Origin: Phytomonas francai
Lineage: Eukaryota > Euglenozoa > Kinetoplastea > Trypanosomatida > Trypanosomatidae
Direction of reading: 5' to 3'
NCBI GenBank assembly: GCA_001766655.1
Contig: MJCC01000006.1
Coordinates: 353,734-410,355, forward strand
DNA: 56,622 nt
Shown here: in pieces, positions 40,777-49,213 of the stretch
Numbering within the stretch: position 1 is the stretch's first letter
Layout of the letters: every line of letters starts with the position of its first letter
Notes under the pieces: model-generated
What the model saw: only the letters and a program-made list of their open reading frames with translations
Told to the model about the DNA's origin: nothing
Database searches by the model: none
Made by a program: the position numbers and the translations under genes

Positions 40777-41463
40777 TTATAAATCCCAACAAATATTCCT
40801 GAACCCCCTTTTATGAGGATATTTGTCAAGAGAAAACCGTATTTCACGTGCCTGCGGCTCAAGATCTACCTTTCCACCCTCTTCTCTGTGTTTAAGAGAC
40901 TCCACCGTTTCGGGCAATCCCTCTTCCAACATTTCTATCAGCCCCGAATGAACCAGGGCTTCCTCTGCAGTTTCAGGTTTAAACCACTGATTTCTTCAAT
41001 ATACTCGTCATAATAAGACAAATCGGTTTTGGTCCCCGGACTTCCTCAACCCACTTATTTTGCCATACCTGATTGAAAGGGTGGATTTTCAGAATTTCGT
41101 GCGAACTCTATCGCGTTGGAGCTACTTCGCCGATAGGCGTTCTGCGTGTATGGAGAGCTAATAAAAACCGCAAGATTGGGTTCTAGAAAACGGTATAACC
41201 TTTTCATGATGGCCATGTGTGATAATATCGTCTTGGAGATTCAAAACGGAAGGGGCCAGTACACAGCGCGACTTACGAGAGACCCCCCTAATCAGGCATT
41301 CGTCCGGGAGGGGTAGTCCAGAGAGTACATAGACGAGGGAACGAATAGGAAGTCCGAGGAACTATTCTTGCGGTATAAACTCAGAGCTTTTAGATTTCCT
41401 TAAAGAAACTATAGATGTAATAAAGACCGAAATACTGCTTGCGTGTTCACAACAGCCTGGCAT
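40777..41463 (-). pseudogene. frame-broken gene relic between the 205-aa and basic-protein genes
   Basis: A gene-sized unit can be read on the coding strand. A pyrimidine tract with AG (41485-41484) is followed 20 bases later by an ATG at 41463. That frame runs 33 codons to a TAG (41364-41362), then stays open 66 more codons (e.g. SLVYVLSGLPLPDECLIRGV). The reading then passes to another frame from about 41240 (YRFLEPNLAVFISSPYTQN), a short shifted piece (WVEEVRGP), back again (TDLSYYDEYIEEIS), and finally a third frame from about 40990 with FKPETAEEALVHSGLIEMLE and an acidic helix, to a TAA at 40777. Together these cover the whole stretch. Composition is coding-like. No family recognised. 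Sequencing indels in an intact gene are the alternative. Confidence 0.45.
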
Positions 41464-41483
41464 GAAGTAAATAGCTCTCCGCA

Positions 41484-41508
41484 CTAAAGAAATAAATAAA
41501 AGTAAACA
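41484..41508 (-). promoter_or_regulatory. acceptor-like tract of the relic gene
   Basis: Coding strand reads TTTACTTTTATTTATTTCTT then TAG; same form as acceptors of intact genes in the window. Confidence 0.45.
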
Positions 41509-41679
41509 GCCCTAGGGTACTTAATCAACTTTCTTTATTATTACCAATGAGCTTACGTATGTTGTTGTTTTTTTACACGGTAAAATGTCAGCACACGCGG
41601 GTTCAAGTCCCCTTTTTCACCAACCACAAAGAAGACGGATATCCGTCTATTCGACATCGCGAAAACGCAACCCATAGTA

Positions 41680-42135
41680 TTAATACAACGCTTTGGTAAA
41701 GCCTCTTTTCGAATTCGCTCGATGTGAGTCTTGAAAACTACCCTTCCCTGCACGATTCGCGCAGGCGTCGCTACCACGAGAAACTCCCCTCCGCGGAAGA
41801 CCCTCCTTGGCAACGCCCTCCCCCATCTTTCCCCTCACATCACGGCCCTTGCTTACCTCGCCGACAGCGGAGCTCGGCCCCTTTTCACCCCCCTCCTGAG
41901 CTGCCTTGAGCCGCTCCTCGGCCCTCTCCTTCTTTCGCCGGAGGATGTAGGACTCCATGAGCGAGGTCATGTGCGCGTCTTCCTGGCAGGCAAATTTTTT
42001 GGACGCGAGTCTCCCGAGCCGTTTCTTTAGCCGCTTCACCCGGTTGGTTCGAGATAACTTCTCCTTTTTCTCTTTAACGCGTTGAGAGCGCGTTTTCATG
42101 GGATCCCCGCCCCGCGCCAGACGATTTCCACGCAT
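41680..42135 (-). CDS. small highly basic hypothetical protein
   Basis: 151 residues from the ATG at 42135 (the frame above it begins at TTG). Lys/Arg-rich throughout, with TRSQRVKEKKEKLSRTNRVK and RLKKRLGRLASKKF near the start and a short helix (MESYILRRKKERAEERLKAA). Composition suggests RNA binding or a nucleolar place, by inference. No family recognised. An alternative start is the ATG at 42099. The last 60 residues are low complexity. Confidence 0.55.
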   Translation of the reverse strand: MRGNRLARGGDPMKTRSQRVKEKKEKLSRTNRVKRLKKRLGRLASKKFACQEDAHMTSLMESYILRRKKERAEERLKAAQEGGEKGPSSAVGEVSKGRDVRGKMGEGVAKEGLPRRGVSRGSDACANRAGKGSFQDSHRANSKRGFTKALY

Positions 42136-42612
42136 CGCAGCACAACTCCCTCTCCCCTTCAATACTTCTCCTTTAAAACTTTACACGTGGTTTTTGTTTC
42201 CCGAAGATGCTTCAGGTGTGTCAAGTGTATTTCTGGCTTAATCTGTATAAAAAAAAAAAACGAATATAAAGAGAAAAAAGATAGAATTAAAAATAGAGAA
42301 CTTCCAGAGAAGATGAAAATAAAAGTGATATACATCAAAAAAAAATGTCAGAGAACATTTGGAAAAAAATGCCCCTCCTTTCATTTTTTGAATAATAACT
42401 TTGAAACTAATACCCCTCGATTCAACACTCTAAAAGGGGAAAAAAAAAGCGAAGCAAGTAAAAACCTTTTCTTACAATATTAAGCTTCTTTTATGCTGCA
42501 TGTGTGTGCGTGTGTTTATCATCTCCCTTTTATAGACCCCATCAGGACTTCTTCGGCGAAAATGTAATTACAAATCTTTCCTACTCTCCTCGCACATCCC
42601 GCTGCCCCAAAA
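42136..42612. other. AT-rich intergenic spacer
   Basis: No gene supported. Purine-rich runs on the plus strand (42249-42310) are pyrimidine tracts on the coding strand. Confidence 0.5.
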
Positions 42613-43116
42613 TTAATGACGACCACGTTTCCCCCTCCCCTGGCGCTCCTCAATCTTGGCGGCATACTTGCCAGCCGCATACCCAGCCGTGTAAAAGGAA
42701 ACCACGAGCTGCTGGACTTCACGAGGTAAGTCGGCGATAGGCAACGCATTCGGCAGAGGCAAGGTACCGTGAGGCTCTTTTCGAGGACGTCTACGAGTAG
42801 GGTGGCTGTTATTTTCGGAATCCGGCCCGTCATCGGATGTGTTTTTGTCAGACAATACGCTCGCCTCGACCGGTTCGCTGAGGCTGCTGGACATGATGCT
42901 ACTATGCTCTGCACTGTCGCCCCCATCACTCCCCGTCTCCTGCAGGTGGGAAGGCTCTTGTGGTAGGCTGAGCCTGTGAGCCTCCTCTTTGCCGTTGATG
43001 ACATTAAGCTGCTCGTTCCATAACCGCACCAGATCACTATCATCCCAAAGAGAAGCATCTGCTCTGGAATAGCTCTGATCCACGACTAAGCGCTCTTTTC
43101 CCGTTCGATTATTCAT
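42613..43116 (-). CDS. SMN: SMN (survival motor neuron) homologue lacking a Tudor domain
   Basis: 167 residues. Near the N-terminus LWDDSDLVRLWNEQ (23-36) matches the Gemin2-binding helix of SMN (W-D-D-x-x-L-x-x-x-[YW]). At the C-terminus LVVSFYTAGYAAGKYAAK (137-154) matches the self-associating YG box, with S140, Y142, G145-Y146, G149 and Y151. Between them the chain is Ser/Asp/Glu-rich and disordered, and there is no room for a Tudor domain. Trypanosome SMN is known to be this small form; it assembles Sm cores on spliceosomal snRNAs, which here serve trans-splicing. The C-terminus ends in a basic tail (RGRGKRGRH-like). ATG at 43116 follows a long (CT)n tract on the coding strand. Confidence 0.8.
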   Translation of the reverse strand: MNNRTGKERLVVDQSYSRADASLWDDSDLVRLWNEQLNVINGKEEAHRLSLPQEPSHLQETGSDGGDSAEHSSIMSSSLSEPVEASVLSDKNTSDDGPDSENNSHPTRRRPRKEPHGTLPLPNALPIADLPREVQQLVVSFYTAGYAAGKYAAKIEERQGRGKRGRH

Positions 43117-43131
43117 CTTCTAAAACTATTT

Positions 43132-43167
<36 letters not shown>
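43117..43167 (-). promoter_or_regulatory. probable spliced-leader acceptor of the SMN gene with (CT)n tract
   Basis: A (CT)n run of about 33 bases on the coding strand (GA on the plus strand, 43135-43167) precedes candidate AGs at 43127-43126, 43121-43120 and 43118-43117, just above the ATG. The microsatellite itself forms the pyrimidine tract. Confidence 0.55.
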
Positions 43168-43171
<4 letters not shown>

Positions 43172-43639
43172 AAAGACGTTATATATAATCTAGAAAAAAA
43201 CTAAGCACAAAAAAAATGACAACCCTTCTAAAGTAAACATTTTATGAGATGAAACGAAAAGAGAAACAAATGAACAAACGAAAACTATTAATATTCATGA
43301 GCACCTCGCATATATTCCGTTTTTCCTGTCTTATTAACACAGTGACGCCTACCCCTTCCCAATAAGCAGGGGAAAAAGGCCGTAATTCTCCGAAAAATCA
43401 AACCTGAAAATGATAATAATAATATATAAAAAAAAATAACAATAAGGTAAATCTCAACGTTTGAAATCTCATGATTAAATATGACGAAACTTGAAGGTTA
43501 TATTTATCTCCTCCCTAAATGACATCAGTTCTACCATCTGCCTTTACTCCTTCCATCTATCCCTTGTGGCATACCTATAGCCACAGATCTTAATGAGAAA
43601 TGATGTTGAAGTGAACCAGTTACCAGGTAACGCGAACGG
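43168..43639. other. AT-rich intergenic spacer
   Basis: No gene supported between the SMN acceptor region and the kinase stop. Confidence 0.5.
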
Positions 43640-45430
43640 TTAATCGATTTTCAGTGCTTTGGTCATGCAATTAATCCAGTGGTAAAGCTCCTCCTCCTTT
43701 TGAACGCCGAAAAATATCGGCTGGGTGCTCTCCATCATGAGCAAGGCAAACGCGTACGCGGGGTGCGCCTTCGTGGCGCCCTCGCCGGCCTCCGACGACT
43801 TGGAAAGGAAGTCGGTGACGGCGCAGCGGCTGACCGATTGTATTAGTTTGAGCGGGACCTTCCGACTGCGCTCGGTGCCGTCCGCGGCCTCCTTATTTCG
43901 CGATAGCGAGATGATAAAGAAGTCCTCGGAGAGGATGAGGTACCGCTCCTTCCAGCTCCCGTCGTTGTTCCGCTTGTACACGACGCCCTCGTAGTGGAGG
44001 TAGTCCCCGTCCTGCAGGCCGCGCTGAACGGCGACCTCGATGACGCGTTTGGCCTCCTCGATATTGCGGAGCACCAGCGCCCGCTCCGAGGGGTCGCGAA
44101 AGGCGAGGGCGTTGAGGGGGGGGGATGTGGCCTCGAGCGCGGCGGCGTCGGCCTCGACGAGGCTCCGCGCGTGGCGCTCAAACACGAAAAGGTAGTACTG
44201 CATTATCGGCGTGTGAAGAAGCTGCTCGGCGTCGGGGCGCTCGTGCGGGTCTTTGGTGAAGATCATCCCGACGAGATCGCGCATCTCGAGGGAAAAGGGG
44301 CCCCGACGGGGGACCGACGCCGGCGGCGCCTCCGGCAGCCCCACCGTCTGGTGGAGCACCGCCTCGCGGAGCTCCGTCAGGCTCCCCGCGTTGAAGGGGC
44401 GGGCGCCGTCCATGAGCATCTCGTAAAGAATGATGCCGGCGGCCCAGATATCCGCCTTCTTGCCGTACCGCTTCCCCTCCCACATCTCCGGCGAGAGGTA
44501 GTACGGGGTGCCCAGGAAGGTCCCCGCGACCGTCTCGCTGCTAATGGTGGTCTCGAACTTCTTGGAGAAGCCAAAGTCCCCGAGCTTGATGATCCCGCGC
44601 GAGGTGAGAAAGACATTCGCGCTCTTCACATCCCGGTGGATCATCCGGTTTCGATGGATGTGCTGGAGCGCGAGGAGGAGCTGGATAAAGTACGTCCCGG
44701 CCTCCCGCTCGGTCAGCTGAAGCGAGAGCGCGGGCGCGTCGGCGGGGGCCGCGCCGTCGGTGGCGCCGGGCCGGCGGCAGGTCAGATTCCCGCGGAGATC
44801 GCCGTGGTCGGCGAACTCCGTGATGATGATCAGCGTGTCCTCGCCGCCCTCGAGGACGAAGTGCTCGTGATAGCGAATGATCGCAAAATGGCAGGTGTCC
44901 GTCAGGCACGCGATCTCCGCGTACGAGTTCTGCCGGTCCCGCGAGCTGATCATGTGGAGGTCCATCACCTTCGCGACGTAGAGCCCGCCCGGGTGCGTCG
45001 GGTGGGCCGGGGTGTTGGCCCGCCGCTGGGACTCCGCGAGGGAGTATTGGATCGGGTCGTACAGCGGATTCCGCTCGACGATGTAGGCCTCGCCAAAGGA
45101 CCCCTTGCCAATCGTCCGGCGCTTGATGTACTTCGAGCTGCCGCCCTCGGCGCCCAGAATGGAATCCAAACTTACCAAGGTGCTCGAGTGCGCGCCGCCT
45201 CCATTGTCAAGCCTATTCGAATCCTGGAGGCCCGAAAGGGGCGAGGATTGGTCGATACGTTTCTCAGAACACACCCCACCTGCACTATTCACATCACGCT
45301 TCGCAGAAATGATCGGCACACTAGAATGGGGATTTCCCTGGCCCTGAGAACGATTACAGGAATCGTGAAGCGTTGACTTTTTTGTAGGACTTTTGGTATG
45401 GCGTGGACCTAAAAAAAGGCCATTTCCCAT
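43640..45430 (-). CDS. NEK-family protein kinase with C-terminal PH domain (NrkA type)
   Basis: 596 residues. A 100-residue polar N-terminus is followed by the kinase domain: Gly loop GKGSFGEAY (108-116), Lys in YVAKVMDL (K154), HRDVKSANVF (265-274), DFG (285-287), LGTPYYLSPE (306-315), then ADIWAAGIILYEML. About 25 residues are inserted before the catalytic Lys. The C-terminal 115 residues form a PH domain, starting at YLHYEGVVYKRNNDGSWKER and ending with EEELYHWINCMTKAL. This NEK-plus-PH order is the trypanosome NrkA/NrkB form. All catalytic residues are present. Most of the domain is in a GC-rich island. The start MGNG could allow myristoylation but lacks Ser/Thr at position 6. Confidence 0.85.
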   Translation of the reverse strand: MGNGLFLGPRHTKSPTKKSTLHDSCNRSQGQGNPHSSVPIISAKRDVNSAGGVCSEKRIDQSSPLSGLQDSNRLDNGGGAHSSTLVSLDSILGAEGGSSKYIKRRTIGKGSFGEAYIVERNPLYDPIQYSLAESQRRANTPAHPTHPGGLYVAKVMDLHMISSRDRQNSYAEIACLTDTCHFAIIRYHEHFVLEGGEDTLIIITEFADHGDLRGNLTCRRPGATDGAAPADAPALSLQLTEREAGTYFIQLLLALQHIHRNRMIHRDVKSANVFLTSRGIIKLGDFGFSKKFETTISSETVAGTFLGTPYYLSPEMWEGKRYGKKADIWAAGIILYEMLMDGARPFNAGSLTELREAVLHQTVGLPEAPPASVPRRGPFSLEMRDLVGMIFTKDPHERPDAEQLLHTPIMQYYLFVFERHARSLVEADAAALEATSPPLNALAFRDPSERALVLRNIEEAKRVIEVAVQRGLQDGDYLHYEGVVYKRNNDGSWKERYLILSEDFFIISLSRNKEAADGTERSRKVPLKLIQSVSRCAVTDFLSKSSEAGEGATKAHPAYAFALLMMESTQPIFFGVQKEEELYHWINCMTKALKID

Positions 45431-46546
45431 ATTTACCTTTTTTGATGGAATAAAAAAACTCCCCCTTCTGCTATAATAATTTTAATACACCTATTAATAT
45501 CGTTTGCTTCCCTATACACCACGCACCAAATTGATATAGTTAATCAACTTTAATGTTAGTAATAATAAGAATAGTAATAAAAGAGGAGATAAAATTAAAA
45601 ATAAGCAATCGAATCGAATATCAAACACGGCGTTGTCTAAATTGATGTCAATATACAGCAATTCAGACAAGAGTGGCGAATAGGTATCAAGTCGGTAGAT
45701 TCCATCTTTGTCTTTCTTCTCTTTCCGATTTAATTACTGAAAGATGAATGCTAAAAGACAACATATACAAAACGAAAAGATGAAAAAAGGTACTGAGGAA
45801 GCATTCTGGATGTCAGGCATGGGATGTAACTTTTATCCCCTAGGATGCTTTCCATCTGCCTTTGTAAGACGTGTGCTTTCAAAAAAAAAAAAAAAAAGTA
45901 AAAAAAGTCACGTCACCCATCAAAATAATTATTCCATAAGTAATAGCGTACTAGAATCACCTCGAGCGGCATACCTATCACAATTGTTTGTGTGATTCTT
46001 TCTTTTTTTCCTCCTTAGCATTTGCCTCCGTGCACCTTATATTATACCATAGATAATTACCATAGCAAGTTGCTATATATTTTTAAAAAGGGGGAAAATT
46101 AACCTAAAAGCTTGCAGTAACCATTAACTAATATGATTCAATATTTCAAAGTTCGTGTGCGCTTAAGTGAGCAAGCATATATTGCTAAATCAGTGTGGAA
46201 ACAGTAAAATAAGCAAACTGTTCCTCGGGGAAACAAACAGCTAAGTATTAGCACTAAGTGTTATAAGTATTTTTTATTCCTTATGTAAATAAGCTAAAAG
46301 TATTTCTTCCATCCCTTTCTTCGAACAAAAACTGTACCGCCATCATCCACGTAAAAGCTTAAATACTAGCTCCTATCTTAGATGATCCGTAATAAAAATT
46401 AAAAAAAACAAAATAAAAACCTGCGTCTCAACATTCAAGTCCGTCATTTAGACCCTTCGTTCACCATTTATTGGCGGCGAGGGGGGGGGGGAGCAAATTT
46501 ATACCCCCCCCCCTCTTCTCCATTATCCCATCCCCTCCCCCCCCGT
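45431..46546. other. AT-rich spacer with a short candidate ORF
   Basis: No established gene. On the coding strand a T-run (45881-45896) is followed by AG and an ATG at 45855 opening 34 codons to a TAG at 45751 (starts MESILGDKSYIPCLTSRMLP). It is too short to judge. Near the SOD stop there are runs of G and C at 46482-46491, 46505-46513 and 46538-46543. Confidence 0.3.
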
Positions 46547-47149
46547 TCACCCTTTCACCTTCTTGTACTGTGCGGCGGCGAACTCCCAGTTCACGAGCCC
46601 CCACCACGCCTCAATGTACTTGGGCCGGTCGTTGCGGTAGTCGATGTAGTACGCGTGCTCCCACACATCGCAGGCGAGGATCGGCGTCAGGCCGGCCTCC
46701 ACGATCGGGCAGCCCGCGTCGTGCGTTTGGTAGACCTTCAGCTTTCCGCTAGCCGCGTCGTGCACGAGCCAGGCCCAGCCCGAGCCAAAGTGGCCGCCCG
46801 CGGCCGCCGTGAACGCCTCCTTGAACTTGTCGAAGCCGTTGAAAGAGTCCTTCAGGGCGGCGGCGAGGTCGCCGGTGGGCTCCCCCCCGCCAGAGGGGCT
46901 CAGGGACTGCCAGTAGAAGTCGTGGTTGAAGAGCTGCCCGGCGGAGTTGAAGACGGGGCCCTTCGTCGTCCGCACGGCCTCGACGACGGAGAGCTCCGCG
47001 AGCGCGGGGTTGGCCTGCGCGGCGGCGTTGAGCTTCGCGGCGTAGCCTTTGTGGTGCTTTTCGTAGTGGAACTCGACCTGCTCCTTCGAGAGCCCTTTCG
47101 AGACCAGGGCGTCGGTCGCGTACGGGAGTTCGGCGGCGGCAAACGGCAT
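46547..47149 (-). CDS. iron superoxide dismutase
   Basis: 200 residues. Converts superoxide to oxygen and peroxide. Metal ligands H28, H76, D161 and H165 are present (FHYEKHHKGY, FNHDFYW, DVWEHAYYIDYRN). Gln72 in AGQLFNH is the Fe-type second-shell residue, where Mn enzymes have Gly; FGSGWAWLV also fits. No mitochondrial presequence and no C-terminal SKL (ends KKVKG), so probably cytosolic, or glycosomal by another route. This is the main superoxide defence in trypanosomatids, which rely on Fe-SODs. Uniformly GC-rich with strong G/C third positions. Confidence 0.93.
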   Translation of the reverse strand: MPFAAAELPYATDALVSKGLSKEQVEFHYEKHHKGYAAKLNAAAQANPALAELSVVEAVRTTKGPVFNSAGQLFNHDFYWQSLSPSGGGEPTGDLAAALKDSFNGFDKFKEAFTAAAGGHFGSGWAWLVHDAASGKLKVYQTHDAGCPIVEAGLTPILACDVWEHAYYIDYRNDRPKYIEAWWGLVNWEFAAAQYKKVKG

Positions 47150-47750
47150 GGGTAGTAAGGTTTTTTAGCTTAAAAAGAATGTGTTTGTTGTAGTGGATTC
47201 GTTGCTCTTTGGGGATCTCGAGAAGAAATGAATCTGAGGCAGAGTTGTAGGAATGAGAAGGCCCCAGGGTGGGAAATCAACAGGTTCGATGCTCAATCGC
47301 AACCAAAGTTAGGATCTGTTATCGAGTAGACAACAGAGGAAAAGAAAGAAACACCGCTAGTCTAAAAAATACATCTTAGATCAATTTGGTTGAAAAGCAT
47401 AAGCGCATATTTATTTTTGTCTTGTTTGTTAGTTTCCTTGTGCCACGAGTCCCAAACTCCTTTAAAAAAAAGGTTAGGCCTGAAAAAATTGGATGCTCCT
47501 CTATACAACTCAGTCAATGCTCTGCATAGAAAAGCAATCCAATTTACAGGTTAACACTAAAAACAGATCTAAAAGAGAAATTAAGCGTCAATTCTTGATT
47601 AATTACAAACACATATTTAGCAAGAACACTACTCTCTTTCTGAATCTGCACTGATCTTCGTGGGCACAGAGATGCGACGACTAACAACATAAAATAAAGA
47701 AATAATAAGGCTCAGATAACTTTATAGCTTTGAACCCCTTTTCTGCTAAT
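47150..47750. other. intergenic spacer
   Basis: No gene supported. Would carry the SOD 5' leader; coding-strand pyrimidine run near 47171-47178. Confidence 0.5.
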
Positions 47751-48428
47751 CTACACACTCTTCATATGGGGCTCGCTAGTTGTGCCACCGTTGGCGTTAC
47801 CTGGGTTCTTCAAAATAGTCAAAACCTGCGCGACAAAGTCGTCTTTTTGCGGATTTTTTTTATACATCGATGCGAGCAGGATGGCCTTCTCGAAGAGCTG
47901 CACGACATTCGTGCCGTGCGCCGCCGAGACGTACTCGAGTGGGAACTGGTACTTCGCAGGAAAGGCAAAGCGTGTGGAGACGACCTCGGGGTCGGTGTCG
48001 ATTTTATTGCACGCGACGATGCATGGGATGTGGGCGCGGTAGTTCTGCAGCTCCTTAAGCCATTTTTCTAGATTTTTGTACGTCGCCTTGCGGGTGACGT
48101 CGAAGACAAGGATGCAGGCGTGGGCCTCGTGGTAGTAGGCCGGGTGCATCGTCGCGAAACGCTCCTGTCCGGCGGTATCCCAGATATCCACGTCGTAGGA
48201 CTCCCCGTCCTCCGTCGCGAAGTCGTAGCGGTAGAGCGTTAGCGCGTAGGTTGACATCTGCACCGGGATGTAGCGCTGCATGAGAAACCGCTCCACAAGC
48301 TTCGACTTCCCGACGGCGCTATCGCCGAGAAGGATAAGTTTGATCGGATTACGAGCTTCGTCTGGTTTGTTCTCAAAAACCTTCGCGGGCGTGAGTTTCT
48401 TCGAAAGGATCGAGGGGGAAGAATCCAT
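47751..48428 (-). CDS. RABL2-like small GTPase
   Basis: 225 residues. GTPase motifs: GDSAVGKSK (35-43), WDTAGQERF (83-91), NKID (141-144), SAA (168-170). The blocks QMSTYALTLYRYDF, HPAYYHEAHACILVFDVTRK and GTNVVQLFEKAI match RABL2 much better than Rabs proper. There is no C-terminal Cys for prenylation, also as in RABL2. RABL2 associates with the IFT-B complex at the base of cilia and helps initiate intraflagellar transport; a flagellar role here is inferred by homology. ATG at 48428. Confidence 0.85.
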   Translation of the reverse strand: MDSSPSILSKKLTPAKVFENKPDEARNPIKLILLGDSAVGKSKLVERFLMQRYIPVQMSTYALTLYRYDFATEDGESYDVDIWDTAGQERFATMHPAYYHEAHACILVFDVTRKATYKNLEKWLKELQNYRAHIPCIVACNKIDTDPEVVSTRFAFPAKYQFPLEYVSAAHGTNVVQLFEKAILLASMYKKNPQKDDFVAQVLTILKNPGNANGGTTSEPHMKSV

Positions 48429-49213
48429 ATCTGCCTTTTCGATTGCGCCTCGCTAAAGGGAAAAAATCTACGAATGGCTATTAAGTGTAATGCAAATGTC
48501 CTTGATATATATATCTATATATATATATATTAGTGAGGGAAAGGGGATACAGCAATGCCCTCAAGATTGTGTAACCCTATATATGTAGATGCTAATAAAT
48601 GCGCCTAATATATATATATATATAGTCAAACGATCGAAGAGTCTTGATAACCGATCGTTGATTAACGAAGCAATGAAAATAAAGAGTAAAAGAAAAGGTG
48701 ATAATAATAACAAGAAAAAATGAAAGTCTACCTCAATCACCACGCATCTTACCCAAACCTTAATATGAAGGGAAAAGCAAAAAAGCCAACATAATGTAAT
48801 TCTAAAATCCATTCATATTGAAAAATAACGTAAGGTTGTCGTCATCACTTTCAGTCTTTTTCATTCATTCTGAACGCCGAACAGAGATCCTCACGGTTTA
48901 TTTCTCTCTTCCTTGTTGTCGTTAATCGTTGTATAGCTCTTTTAGCAACTCCAAACCAAAGTGTACCACTAAGCGTTTCAAGAAAAAAGTACGCACAATC
49001 GTCCATAAAAATAATCAAAAAAAAAAAAACAGGACCCGCTATAGCAAAGCCAAAATCCCCATGGGGGGGGGGGAAGTCACGCCAGTCATTAATGCCACGT
49101 TTCGATATTCTAAAATCCTTATATGCACAGCTGTAAGCATAGCATCTAAAGACGCCTTCATGAAAGTCCCTAGCCATAGGTTAGATCAACCCTTTTCTGC
49201 TTCTTTCTTTTTT
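48429..49213. other. spacer with TA repeats and an uncertain 108-codon ORF
   Basis: On the coding strand an ATG at 49177 opens 108 codons to 48851, only 36 bases past the Cpn60 stop. It contains a hydrophobic run encoded by a T homopolymer and a Pro run encoded by a C homopolymer, so it may be chance; its C-terminus (LTTTRKREINREDLCSAFRM) looks more protein-like. TA repeats lie at 48508-48530 and 48608-48623. Confidence 0.3.

Noticed and set aside
41545..41622. tRNA-like 3' end (GGTTCAAGTCC ... CACCA) on the plus strand
   Set aside because: T stem has a mismatch and no 5' acceptor partner or D arm can be found upstream.
41553..41813. 86-codon ORF overlapping the end of the small basic gene
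   Set aside because: Different frame, AT-rich tail, no acceptor, composition like a shadow.
43994..45376. 460-codon plus-strand ORF opposite the NEK-PH kinase
   Set aside because: Antisense shadow; no recognisable protein features.
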